Assembly: GCA_003354005.1 (NCBI GenBank)
Contig: PIWD01000012.1
Location: 1-40,616, forward strand
Origin: Gammaproteobacteria bacterium
Lineage (GTDB): Bacteria; Pseudomonadota; Gammaproteobacteria; PIWD01
Reading direction: 5' to 3'
Length of the DNA: 40,616 nucleotides
Under the pieces are notes generated by a model. That model worked only from the letters and a program-made list of their open reading frames with translations, was not told where the DNA came from and searched no databases. The position numbers were made by a program, and so were the translations under genes. Positions 7,662 to 14,667 of this stretch are shown here, in pieces (position 1 is the stretch's first letter; each line of letters starts with the position of its first letter).

Positions 7662-8071
7662 TTCAATCTCATTCTGACAACGGAGTTTTCAGATGTAGAA
7701 TAGTAAACAATTTTAACTCCGCAATGTACCATAGCAGCAAGACACATTGAACAAGGTTTGCTCAAACGCAACTCACCACCTTTGCCGATTCTAACAACAT
7801 ATACCGTAGCTCCAAATGTCAGTTTTCTGGGGATATTCAGAATTGCGCCGAGCTCAGCATGCAGCGAGGCGACTCCCTCATTCCTCTTGCGGAACCGAGC
7901 ACCGAACGCACAATGATTTTCCTTGTTGCACGAAGCGTTGATAACACGACTGCCGCGAACCAAAATTGCGCCATGCCTAAAGTCTGGCAGCTGGCTCTGG
8001 TTCGCCACGTTTCGGGCAAGTGAAATAAAGTGCTTTTGCTTCTTTGAAGCGTCCTTTATGAAGATTTCCAT
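7658..8071 (-). CDS. Cytidine/deoxycytidylate deaminase family protein
   Basis: This 137-residue protein carries the zinc site of the deaminase fold: HAELGA (His and catalytic Glu) near residues 78-83 and PCSMCLAAM (two Cys ligands) near 115-123, with the expected strand between. In phages such enzymes usually turn dCMP into dUMP for thymidylate synthesis, which would fit the neighbouring nucleotide and replication genes. The length is at the short end for dCMP deaminase, so another nucleobase or nucleoside substrate is possible. The start at 8071 follows the promoter at 8100-8128 with a short leader. Its stop overlaps the first small paralog of array 1, so it heads the operon running through to nrdJ. 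Confidence 0.82.
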   Translation of the reverse strand: MEIFIKDASKKQKHFISLARNVANQSQLPDFRHGAILVRGSRVINASCNKENHCAFGARFRKRNEGVASLHAELGAILNIPRKLTFGATVYVVRIGKGGELRLSKPCSMCLAAMVHCGVKIVYYSTSENSVVRMRLK

Positions 8072-8099
8072 GACAATGCCTTTCTATGAAGAACAAGTT

Positions 8100-8128
8100 A
8101 GCCTATCATGGTTCTAATCTGTTGTCAA
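8100..8128 (-). promoter_or_regulatory. Extended -10 promoter before the deaminase and array 1
   Basis: On the minus strand TTGACA (8123-8128) and TAGGCT (8100-8105, preceded by TGA) are 17 bases apart. The -35 box overlaps the stop codon of the second uvsX fragment. It would drive the deaminase, array 1, exonuclease, helicase and reductase. Confidence 0.68.
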
Positions 8129-9387
8129 GAGACATCTTCGGCATCTTCAGATTCGAGATTGTAAAAATCAGAAGCTTTGCCAGTTCGATTTTCAAACTTC
8201 AAAATCACTTCCTCTTCCATCAATTCTAAGACGCGTTCTCTGAACTTAGGTTGCTGCAATTTCTTGAGCCAATTTGTTTTCTTTCGAAATGCTTCCTTGG
8301 TCCCATCTGCATAAAACAAATAATCATTTTGGCCAAGTGTCACATGTTCTGATCTCCGAATGGCTTCAAGCCAAGACTCCTCATCCTTGATGCCGATTGT
8401 ATCTCCAGCAAAGGTTATTTTGAATCCCAACTGCCTGCCTTCTGTGCCAAAGCGGCTCTTCTTAAGAATGACCTTGACTTCGGAACCTATCTTGAAGCCA
8501 TTTTCATCAAATATTGAAAAGTCTTTTGTTCTTTTCATCGTCAGCCAAATTCTGAGGGAGGCTGTGTATTCCATTGATTTACCGCCTGGTGTTACGAATG
8601 GTTCACGCAATGCCTCCCATCTGTCTTTGGTGATGTTTGTTTTCAATTGATTCAATACAAGGAACGCAGAATCCGCACGACCAAGCGGAAGGGTCAGCTT
8701 AGAAAAACTTTTAGATAGCACTCTTGCTTTCAGCCCGACACTTTCTGTAGGACTATAACCTTCTTCTAGCATCCCTCGTGTTGGTGTGTTAGCAAGAGAA
8801 TCCCAAATGAAAAGGTATCTCATACCCTCTATTCCTAACAAGGTTTCAATTTTTTCAAAAACATCTTCAACACAATCAGGTTGATCGTATATTACTTCAT
8901 CTACATTAAGACCAATTCTATCCCAGAATTCTGGATCTATTGCATTTTCTGAATCAAAGTAAACAACGCAAAGCCCCATTTTCTGGGCGTTTGCGCCGAT
9001 CTGGGCGGCCATGTAACTTTTTCCGGAATTATGATTTAATATTCCATTTCCATAATAACATTGCTCGGGATGATCAACTGATATATCTACTATTGGATAT
9101 TTACCAATATAGTTTACCGATTTAACAGTTTTATACCCATCCTCTGTTAGTAAAGAGGTTTGATTGGGGATTAAAAGTTTTGTTGTCATCCACCCGACAT
9201 CAGTAAAGAATCTATGTGCCGCTGTCACTTTGATACTGTAATCAGATTCTGTTGTTACCTTGTATGTTGATTGAACACCTTTGTCTATAAAATCAGTAAT
9301 TTCACTAAATTGGCCGCCCAAGGTCTTTACCTTAACTTTCTTTCCATCCCGCAAAAGAGCTTCTACATCACCTACTGTAATTTTCAC
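8125..9387 (-). CDS. uvsX: UvsX/RecA recombinase, C-terminal fragment with C-intein
   Basis: The 420-residue product starts with 120 residues of C-intein (MKITVGDVEALL to YYGNGILNHN) and continues as SGKSYMAAQIGANAQ, the second half of the RecA Walker A loop and the rest of the ATPase core. Further recombinase features are FIWDSLANTP (Walker B) and the VLNQLKTN strand that leads into loop 2. The start is a GTG at 9387 with AGAGGA about 6 bases upstream. It can only form a full recombinase if joined to the fragment at 9495-9788. The intein block B histidine (VTAAHRF) and the terminal His-Asn are in this fragment. The protein would promote strand exchange and recombination-dependent replication together with the ssDNA-binding protein encoded just upstream. 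Confidence 0.88.
   Translation of the reverse strand: MKITVGDVEALLRDGKKVKVKTLGGQFSEITDFIDKGVQSTYKVTTESDYSIKVTAAHRFFTDVGWMTTKLLIPNQTSLLTEDGYKTVKSVNYIGKYPIVDISVDHPEQCYYGNGILNHNSGKSYMAAQIGANAQKMGLCVVYFDSENAIDPEFWDRIGLNVDEVIYDQPDCVEDVFEKIETLLGIEGMRYLFIWDSLANTPTRGMLEEGYSPTESVGLKARVLSKSFSKLTLPLGRADSAFLVLNQLKTNITKDRWEALREPFVTPGGKSMEYTASLRIWLTMKRTKDFSIFDENGFKIGSEVKVILKKSRFGTEGRQLGFKITFAGDTIGIKDEESWLEAIRRSEHVTLGQNDYLFYADGTKEAFRKKTNWLKKLQQPKFRERVLELMEEEVILKFENRTGKASDFYNLESEDAEDVS
9028..9387 (-). mobile_element. C-part of a split intein in UvsX
   Basis: A 120-residue segment contains block B (V-T-A-A-H, residues 54-58), block F (PIVDISVDHPEQCYYGN) and block G (GILNHN) followed by Ser as +1 extein residue. 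No endonuclease domain is present. It lacks block A, which is found in the separate upstream gene fragment. Confidence 0.82.
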
Positions 9388-9494
9388 AAATTCCTCTTTA
9401 ATTTTTCTAAGTTTTTCTCATTCACTACAAGGTTCTTGCTCGAAATAAGCTAGCTCCTGCAACCTTTCTTCTGTTAAAGCTTTTAATTAGGAGG
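9388..9494 (-). other. Spacer between the two uvsX halves
   Basis: The 107 bases between the TGA of the N-part and the GTG of the C-part have a stop soon after the first fragment in its own frame, so no single indel restores one long frame. In the frame of the C-part, a short stretch (LTEERLQELAYFEQEPCSE then stop) looks protein-like and could be the remnant of a removed open reading frame. The AGAGGA ribosome-binding site for the C-part is at the downstream end. Confidence 0.6.
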
Positions 9495-9788
9495 TCAGTC
9501 TTCTATTATTACTTCAATAATTGTATCAGGTGTAACACACGCCGGCAAGCCAGCCAATTCAGTTACTTTTTTCAACCCAATCCCAGCTTTCTTTCCTTTA
9601 CAAATGGCCCAGTCCAACCAGAGTGATCCTGTGGGTATCCATTCAGTCACTCTGGTTGGACTGTCTTCGTCGGTGAGATTGAAAGCAGTCTTGTGGCCAG
9701 AACGCTTATTGAGCAACTGCCGAAGCTTATTGGCAGATATTTTTCCAGGTTTTTCGTCCTGCGATGGAGCTGCTTTCTTTCTTGCCAT
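9495..9788 (-). CDS. uvsX: UvsX/RecA recombinase, N-terminal fragment with N-intein
   Basis: The 97-residue product contains the UvsX N-terminal domain, the segment TEWIPTGSLWLDWAI that leads into the ATPase core, and VTELAGLPA, the first half of the Walker A loop. It then continues for 14 residues, CVTPDTIIEVIIED, which is intein block A, and stops. Joining at A|S gives GLPASGKS, a complete P-loop (G-x4-G-K-S). On its own the fragment cannot bind ATP. Its ATG shares one base with the stop of the small acidic gene upstream (TAATG). Confidence 0.87.
   Translation of the reverse strand: MARKKAAPSQDEKPGKISANKLRQLLNKRSGHKTAFNLTDEDSPTRVTEWIPTGSLWLDWAICKGKKAGIGLKKVTELAGLPACVTPDTIIEVIIED
9498..9539 (-). 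mobile_element. N-part of a split intein in UvsX (14 residues)
   Basis: The intein N-fragment is Cys-Val-Thr-Pro-Asp-Thr followed by a short hydrophobic strand, ending at the TGA. Splitting between blocks A and B gives an unusually short N-intein. Atypically split inteins of this geometry, such as AceL-TerL with an N-part of about 25 residues, are known from phage metagenomes. Confidence 0.78.
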
Positions 9789-10072
9789 TAGGAACTCTCG
9801 CCTACAGCTGCTATGTCGCCTGTCATAAGCCTTATTAATTTTTTGTATATTTCAGCCTGCTCTTCAACCCGCTCTTCAGCCTGTGCCGGCTCACTAACGT
9901 AATAACCCATATCGGGCTCAACACCATTGTCATAATCCGAATTTTCGGCTCGACGGACCGCCTCGACAGCAGCCAATGCCATCATCATACATTTTTCATC
10001 GGCGTTGGGGTCACTAGCTCGATCAATTGCCAACTCTGCCAGTTCCCTCAATTGTTGTATCGTTCTCCTCAT
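9788..10072 (-). CDS. Small acidic protein between ssb and uvsX
   Basis: A 94-residue acidic protein, largely helical by composition (TIQQLRELAELAI, ALAAVEAVRRAE, EERVEEQAEIYKKLIRLM). No family is recognised. It overlaps ssb by 4 bases (ATGA) and the uvsX N-part by one base, so it is in the ssb-uvsX operon and may act in recombination or replication, for example as an accessory factor; that is inference from position only. Confidence 0.65.
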   Translation of the reverse strand: MRRTIQQLRELAELAIDRASDPNADEKCMMMALAAVEAVRRAENSDYDNGVEPDMGYYVSEPAQAEERVEEQAEIYKKLIRLMTGDIAAVGESS

Positions 10073-10869
10073 TGTGCTGTTGCTGCCTCTTCAAAAGCCT
10101 TATCAATTACACTTGCAGCTTTCTTAGTTTTCTTGGTTGTCGTTGCTTTCTTTTCTTTTTTCTCTTCATCAGCGCCATACTTGACAATTTCTTCCTTCTC
10201 ACCACCAAAAGCAGCATCCATAATGGATTGAGCTTGGCTTGTCTCAATTCGCTCAAAGAGCATATCAAAGTCTGGTACGCTCTCAAGGAGCTCCGCACAC
10301 TTCTTCGCTCCAACTGCAGGATCGCACAAAGGAGACTGCCTTCGTGCAATTTCGACAGATGTCTTATTAAAACCGGGGGAAGGAACCTTTTCGTGATTAA
10401 CTTCCAGGTCATATCCTTCTTCTGGATCTGTAATATCTCCAATGTCAGGATTTAACACCGCTCGAAGGATCTTTTCATAAATGGTTTTCGAATAGCCCCA
10501 AGTTCGTACTCCTCTTTTCTCTTGACCACGGACGACAACAGCTGAATAAAACCTCTTCTTTGCTGACATGTCCTTGGCCATTTCAATGTCTGCCTTTCCC
10601 TCTCCGTCACGACCTTTCTTATCCCCACTTTCATATAACGCACGAACAAAGTCACAAATAGCACATTCTTCACCAAAGTTCTTTTGTGGGCAAAGGATCC
10701 TGCTTTCCTCACCAATACGATAATGAAAATGAAATTCCTTAAAGGGGTCACCATCTGGCAGGGGCAGAATCCGCAAATTCTGATCACCATCTTCCAAAGT
10801 CAAGAATGTATTATTGCCACCTTTTGACTTCGCGAGCTTTCGCCTCATCGCTTCTAAATCTATGCCCAT
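10069..10869 (-). CDS. Single-stranded DNA-binding protein (gp32-like)
   Basis: This 266-residue protein has the gp32 organisation. A basic N-terminal segment (MRRKLAKSKGG) is followed by an OB-fold core with the zinc-type cysteine set CPQKNFGEECAICDF near residues 60-74, a GWGYSK-like strand (RTWGYSKTIYEKI), and a long charged C-terminal tail with a lysine-rich stretch (EEKKEKKATTTKKTKK) before the acidic end. The role would be coating single strands at the fork and loading UvsX. It heads the operon ssb, acidic gene, uvsX, transcribed from the promoter at 10911-10939, with AAGGAG about 10 bases before the ATG. Confidence 0.85.
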   Translation of the reverse strand: MGIDLEAMRRKLAKSKGGNNTFLTLEDGDQNLRILPLPDGDPFKEFHFHYRIGEESRILCPQKNFGEECAICDFVRALYESGDKKGRDGEGKADIEMAKDMSAKKRFYSAVVVRGQEKRGVRTWGYSKTIYEKILRAVLNPDIGDITDPEEGYDLEVNHEKVPSPGFNKTSVEIARRQSPLCDPAVGAKKCAELLESVPDFDMLFERIETSQAQSIMDAAFGGEKEEIVKYGADEEKKEKKATTTKKTKKAASVIDKAFEEAATAQ

Positions 10870-10910
10870 ATCTTGTTTTCTCCTTTTTTTTCATCGTTCA
10901 AGATAGAAGC

Positions 10911-10939
10911 AGTCTAGCACAGCAAACCCGCATCGTTAA
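10911..10939 (-). promoter_or_regulatory. Extended -10 promoter before ssb
   Basis: On the minus strand TTAACG (10934-10939) and TAGACT (10911-10916, preceded by TGC) are 17 bases apart. A weak AAACCC/GGGTTT inverted repeat overlaps the -35 box; I do not call it a terminator because no T-run follows on this strand. Confidence 0.55.
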
Positions 10940-10960
10940 GGGGTTTCTTTAACTTTTTAT

Positions 10961-11857
10961 TTATTGAATTGCGGACGTAAAAGCTATAAAAAAAGCGGCG
11001 GGCTCCTGTTGCTCTAACTCCACGATCACATAGTTAGTTTTTATTTTTGGAATAAGATCCATACCTTCTATTAAAGACAATAACTCACCAGCATCCTCTT
11101 TTTGCTCGAAAACTTTTGTTTCAGATTTTTGATAAAGCTGTTCCCTTATAGCAAGAAAAGTACTGTTGTCATTAATGCTACTTTCTGGGAGCCCATACAG
11201 ATAATGGAATTCACGGGGCATCTTCAAATCATAAAACATCTTTTCTGTCCCAGCAGCCAAATCTATAACACCAAATGTAGCTAACTTGCATGCAGGATCT
11301 GGTGGTGCCAGCTCACCCATCAACGTTTCTTTTTGAGATAAAAACTGAATTGAATAAAAGGCATGAGCGATTGTCCCAATGATTGATTCTTCATAATTTT
11401 TTATAGACAAAGGGCCAAGGATAGACTCCAAATTTTCATTGTTCACAAGATACATTCTCTCAAAAACACCAGACCTGGCATAATTTTGAAACACCTTGAA
11501 ACAAAGATTTTCATTCTTTTTTTCTATTGCGCTCAACAAAGAACGCTCTGGTTTAATGTACAAAATTGTGATTTTTGCTTTCTTTACTTGTTCCAAGATT
11601 CGCAATGAACATGCAGAAATTAACTCTGCACCATTCACAACAAAAATCAATTCCTGGCCGCCAATATCTGAAAAAAAGTCCCCCAGGTTTGGTGCGTTTG
11701 CTTCATAATCTTCTGGGTGACTTTGATGTTTTATCGTATAATGATTTTTCGCTGTTGATTCAGAATGATTAATAAACCATGCGATATAATCATCATCATA
11801 TTCCTTTAATTTCTTAACCAGCATCGTGGCTGTCCTGCCTAACGCTATTAAATTCAC
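10961..11857 (-). CDS. Unknown protein downstream of the polymerase
   Basis: A 298-residue protein starting at a GTG that shares GTGA with the stop of the polymerase gene. The N-terminus (MNLIALGRTATMLVKKL) resembles the first strand and turn of a Rossmann-type nucleotide-binding fold, and strands such as ELIFVVNGAELIS and AKITILYIKPE support alternating alpha/beta structure. A distant tubulin/FtsZ-like or other nucleotide-binding fold is possible, but the glycine-rich loop that would prove it is missing, so I give no function. Translational coupling to the polymerase suggests a role in replication or a closely regulated partner. Confidence 0.6.
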   Translation of the reverse strand: MNLIALGRTATMLVKKLKEYDDDYIAWFINHSESTAKNHYTIKHQSHPEDYEANAPNLGDFFSDIGGQELIFVVNGAELISACSLRILEQVKKAKITILYIKPERSLLSAIEKKNENLCFKVFQNYARSGVFERMYLVNNENLESILGPLSIKNYEESIIGTIAHAFYSIQFLSQKETLMGELAPPDPACKLATFGVIDLAAGTEKMFYDLKMPREFHYLYGLPESSINDNSTFLAIREQLYQKSETKVFEQKEDAGELLSLIEGMDLIPKIKTNYVIVELEQQEPAAFFIAFTSAIQ

Positions 11858-12957
11858 TTCATATCTCCAAAGTTATAACCTGTTTTGATGTTTACAAGGA
11901 ACTTGCCAAATCTAGTATTTGAAAAAATTTCCACAAGTTCATCTAAAATTGGCCCATCTTGCTCAGAATAATCAAAACAAACCTCATCATGTATCATAAA
12001 TGCTATTTTTGTTTTTTTGTTTTTGAGAAAGTTTCGCAGTTTGAATAATTGCTCATAAAACAAATCCGCTGATGTACTTTGCACAAGATAACTTATTGAA
12101 TGATGTGAATTGCACTTAATGCGTCTTCCAAAAACATTTTCAATGTGACCGTTAAGCCAGAATCTATCACGGATTTGCTTTTTATTAAAAATTCCAATAT
12201 TTGTCTCTCCTTCACCATAAAGCCAAGCAAAGGTTCTTTTCTTGATATCATCACGTGAATATTTTTGCAGATTCATTTTTTGTATGACATCTTCATAAAT
12301 GTCGTATTGTGGCTGCATTTGATCCATGATTCCATATAGGCATCTAAAATCTACTCCATTAAAATCAAGATCTATGAAATAATCATTGCTTGGCTTTACC
12401 ACTCCGCGATTTTCTTTTTTAATGTTCATGATCGGAAAAGAGGTCTTTCCATGTGTCAAGCGACCAGTGACTGAGCCATACGGATTATACAATATAAACT
12501 GGGGTTCGTCTGCTATGCTCACTTCTTGGTTGTTTATTGCTTCTAACAGCCGGTGAAGCTGCAGCATGTGCTCATAGTTCGTTGGTTCTGCATGTGTTCG
12601 ATGGATATGTTCTATTATCTTAACTTGCAGTTCCAGATATTCTTCTAAAACAAAGTCAGGCAATATTTCTAATATGCCATGCTCGTTGAAGTCCAGCCCT
12701 ATTGTTTTGTAAGATTCAAAAAAAGACCCAACCTTTTTGTTTATTTTATGCCAAGCCGGAAGGATGGATTTTGAGCAAGCTTGGGATAGTGTGGCTTTAT
12801 TGCAATAAATTTGAACAAAAACAGAGCCCAACTCATCCAACAATGGATTGTACTCCCACGTCACACCTTTTTCTGGCAAAATCCCGTTTTTAAGGAGACC
12901 TTTTCCTTGATGCGAGGCAACCACTGCGTCATCTTCGAATAACGTTGCAAAAATCAT
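11854..12957 (-). CDS. DNA polymerase, family A, short form
   Basis: The 367-residue protein holds the three polymerase motifs of family A. Motif A is DLDFNGVDFRCLYG (near residue 195), motif B is RDDIKKRTFAWLYG with the R, K, F and Y spaced as in the O-helix, and motif C is MIHDEVCF. The TGRLTHGKTSFP segment matches the template-binding TGRLSS region. It is far shorter than E. coli Pol I and lacks both exonuclease domains. Proofreading is probably supplied by the DnaQ-like gene directly upstream, and 5' nuclease by the gene at 5204-6181. In motif A the usual Gln-Ile-Glu is replaced by Gly-Val-Asp, a substitution at the position that in Pol I contacts the sugar. Confidence 0.87.
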   Translation of the reverse strand: MIFATLFEDDAVVASHQGKGLLKNGILPEKGVTWEYNPLLDELGSVFVQIYCNKATLSQACSKSILPAWHKINKKVGSFFESYKTIGLDFNEHGILEILPDFVLEEYLELQVKIIEHIHRTHAEPTNYEHMLQLHRLLEAINNQEVSIADEPQFILYNPYGSVTGRLTHGKTSFPIMNIKKENRGVVKPSNDYFIDLDFNGVDFRCLYGIMDQMQPQYDIYEDVIQKMNLQKYSRDDIKKRTFAWLYGEGETNIGIFNKKQIRDRFWLNGHIENVFGRRIKCNSHHSISYLVQSTSADLFYEQLFKLRNFLKNKKTKIAFMIHDEVCFDYSEQDGPILDELVEIFSNTRFGKFLVNIKTGYNFGDMK

Positions 12958-12972
12958 ATTTCCTGCTATTTC

Positions 12973-13506
12973 TTATAGTTTTAAGAGCTTGTGCAACAGT
13001 TCTCTTGTAGCAATTGCATCTGCCAAAGCTCGATGACGTTCTTTTGGAATTTCAATTTCGAAATAGCTCAAGGCGGAGGACAACGAAACACACGATTCTG
13101 GAATGTCACCTTTTTGAACATGCAGCCACAATAATGAATGTGTATCAATTGTTCGATAGGTCAAACTCTTTGGTGGTTGCCTTTTGTTGAGCCTATAAAG
13201 CCTAGAAATAAATGCCAAATCAAAAGCTATATTGTGTCCTGCCAATTGGGGCGGCTTTGGTTCGCCGAATAGCACATCAATTATATCACAAGCCTGTTGA
13301 GTTGTTTTGCCCTTTTCCTTGATTTCCCCAAATTCAATTCCATGTATATCCATCGAAGCCTGAGAAACAACACCAGTCCAATCATTTATCAGAAAACTAA
13401 TTCCTTGGCTGGCACCTTCAAAATGAACTGCGGCGAATTCAAATATAGGTGAAACGTTTGCGTCTAAACCGCCTGTTTCAGTATCAATAACAACAATGTT
13501 CCTCAA
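12973..13506 (-). CDS. DnaQ-like 3'-5' exonuclease (proofreading)
   Basis: This 177-residue protein has the DEDDh exonuclease motifs: VIDTETGGLD at the N-terminus (ExoI), GHNIAFDLAFISR near residue 85 (ExoII) and HRALADAIATRELL near the C-terminus (ExoIII with catalytic His). It would remove misincorporated nucleotides in trans for the adjacent polymerase. The start codon is TTG (13506), overlapping the TGA of the upstream gene, with GGAGA 8 bases before it. The 15-base gap to the polymerase supports co-expression. Confidence 0.88.
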   Translation of the reverse strand: MRNIVVIDTETGGLDANVSPIFEFAAVHFEGASQGISFLINDWTGVVSQASMDIHGIEFGEIKEKGKTTQQACDIIDVLFGEPKPPQLAGHNIAFDLAFISRLYRLNKRQPPKSLTYRTIDTHSLLWLHVQKGDIPESCVSLSSALSYFEIEIPKERHRALADAIATRELLHKLLKL

Positions 13507-14654
13507 GTCTGTCTCCTTGTGTCTAAAGTTTTGATTTTATTTGCTATCATATCAATGCCTTGTTCAAAAGTTAACTGAGAGTTAACTTTTTTGATTAGTC
13601 TTATTTTATCCTGTTCTGTCATCTCCGCCGAGATCTCGATTAAGCGAACATTCAAATATAGCTCAAACCAGAAAGACTGCGGATAATTTCTGTTCAAGGC
13701 GAGCTTCGATAATTGTTTTCTTTTCTTCACACGATGAATAGATTTGCTTTGGCACACCTCTGTTTGTTTGATAAAGGGATTGCTAATCACAAAGCTATTA
13801 TAGCTATCAAACAATAAAGAACGTAAATCGTCTATATCGTCAAATCTTGTTTTTGTGTGATATTTTTCGAAAAAGTCTGAAGCCGAGCCTGGTTCTTTAG
13901 TAATGCCATAAGGAACGGCTCGTTGTTGCATCTTAGTAGAACCAAGTCTGGCTGTCAAGCTCCAAGGAGCATTTTTATTTACAAAGAATCCATGCAATTC
14001 TGCAGCTTTTGAAAAGAATAAAAACATTTGGTCATTTAATAGTTCAGCTTTCTTTAAATCCTCTGAATGGTCCCCACTCATTATTTCGATTGTTAAACCA
14101 CCAACAGAGGTCGGGCATAAGTTTGACAATACAAACCCAGTTCTTGTTACTGGACGAATTGAGCCATTTTGCTGCATATATTTTTTGAAAACAGACACGA
14201 AATCATCAAAAGTCTCAATTTCTTGTTTATGCTGCAACATGTAAGAATTAACAAAAAAGTTCTGAATACCTTCAATATACTGAGAGTATAGTTGTTCCGC
14301 ACTGCGCCAGGCGCGGGCAGGTCGCAGATCCTCCAAGTTCGCATATGGCAAAATTCGCCTTGTTTTTATTAGGTCTCTATAATATTGCCGAAAATCATTA
14401 AAGGCATCCACAACAAAGTCAACAGCAAACAAAGCACTATCAGCATTCAGTGGCTTTAATGTACCGTCTTCGAGAAGATAAACTGCGTCACTTTGCCTAT
14501 CCACTTTCCCATAAAGATGAGTGCTATACCAAAAATCAACGGGCGAAGCTGCAGTTTGTTCCGGATAAACACTGTCTTTATAAAATTTGCGGGTCTCAAA
14601 GCTCAACTTCGCAGATAAATCATTCGACCCGTTTGCACTTCTGAAATTGATCAC
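13503..14654 (-). CDS. Probable virion structural protein, unknown
   Basis: A 383-residue soluble protein without signal peptide or membrane segments. It carries aromatic-rich segments (DFWYSTHLYG, SFWFELYLNVRLIE) and a segment ENKNAPWSL-like (VNKNAPWSLTARLGS) that I associate with phage structural proteins, but no family is secure. It sits between the large structural gene at 14668 and the exonuclease, overlapping the latter by 4 bases, so it marks the junction of the tail module and the replication genes. Confidence 0.6.
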   Translation of the reverse strand: MINFRSANGSNDLSAKLSFETRKFYKDSVYPEQTAASPVDFWYSTHLYGKVDRQSDAVYLLEDGTLKPLNADSALFAVDFVVDAFNDFRQYYRDLIKTRRILPYANLEDLRPARAWRSAEQLYSQYIEGIQNFFVNSYMLQHKQEIETFDDFVSVFKKYMQQNGSIRPVTRTGFVLSNLCPTSVGGLTIEIMSGDHSEDLKKAELLNDQMFLFFSKAAELHGFFVNKNAPWSLTARLGSTKMQQRAVPYGITKEPGSASDFFEKYHTKTRFDDIDDLRSLLFDSYNSFVISNPFIKQTEVCQSKSIHRVKKRKQLSKLALNRNYPQSFWFELYLNVRLIEISAEMTEQDKIRLIKKVNSQLTFEQGIDMIANKIKTLDTRRQT

Positions 14655-14667
14655 CTTTGTTTCTCCC

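Noticed and set aside
10027-10455. 142-codon plus-strand frame opposite ssb
   Set aside because: Antisense shadow of the lysine-rich tail of ssb (poly-Phe/Leu/Cys), with no start signals.
10917-10945. AAACCC...GGGTTT inverted repeat as a terminator behind the 298-residue gene
   Set aside because: The stem is only 6 bp with a long loop and no T-run follows on the minus strand; it overlaps a promoter that fits better.
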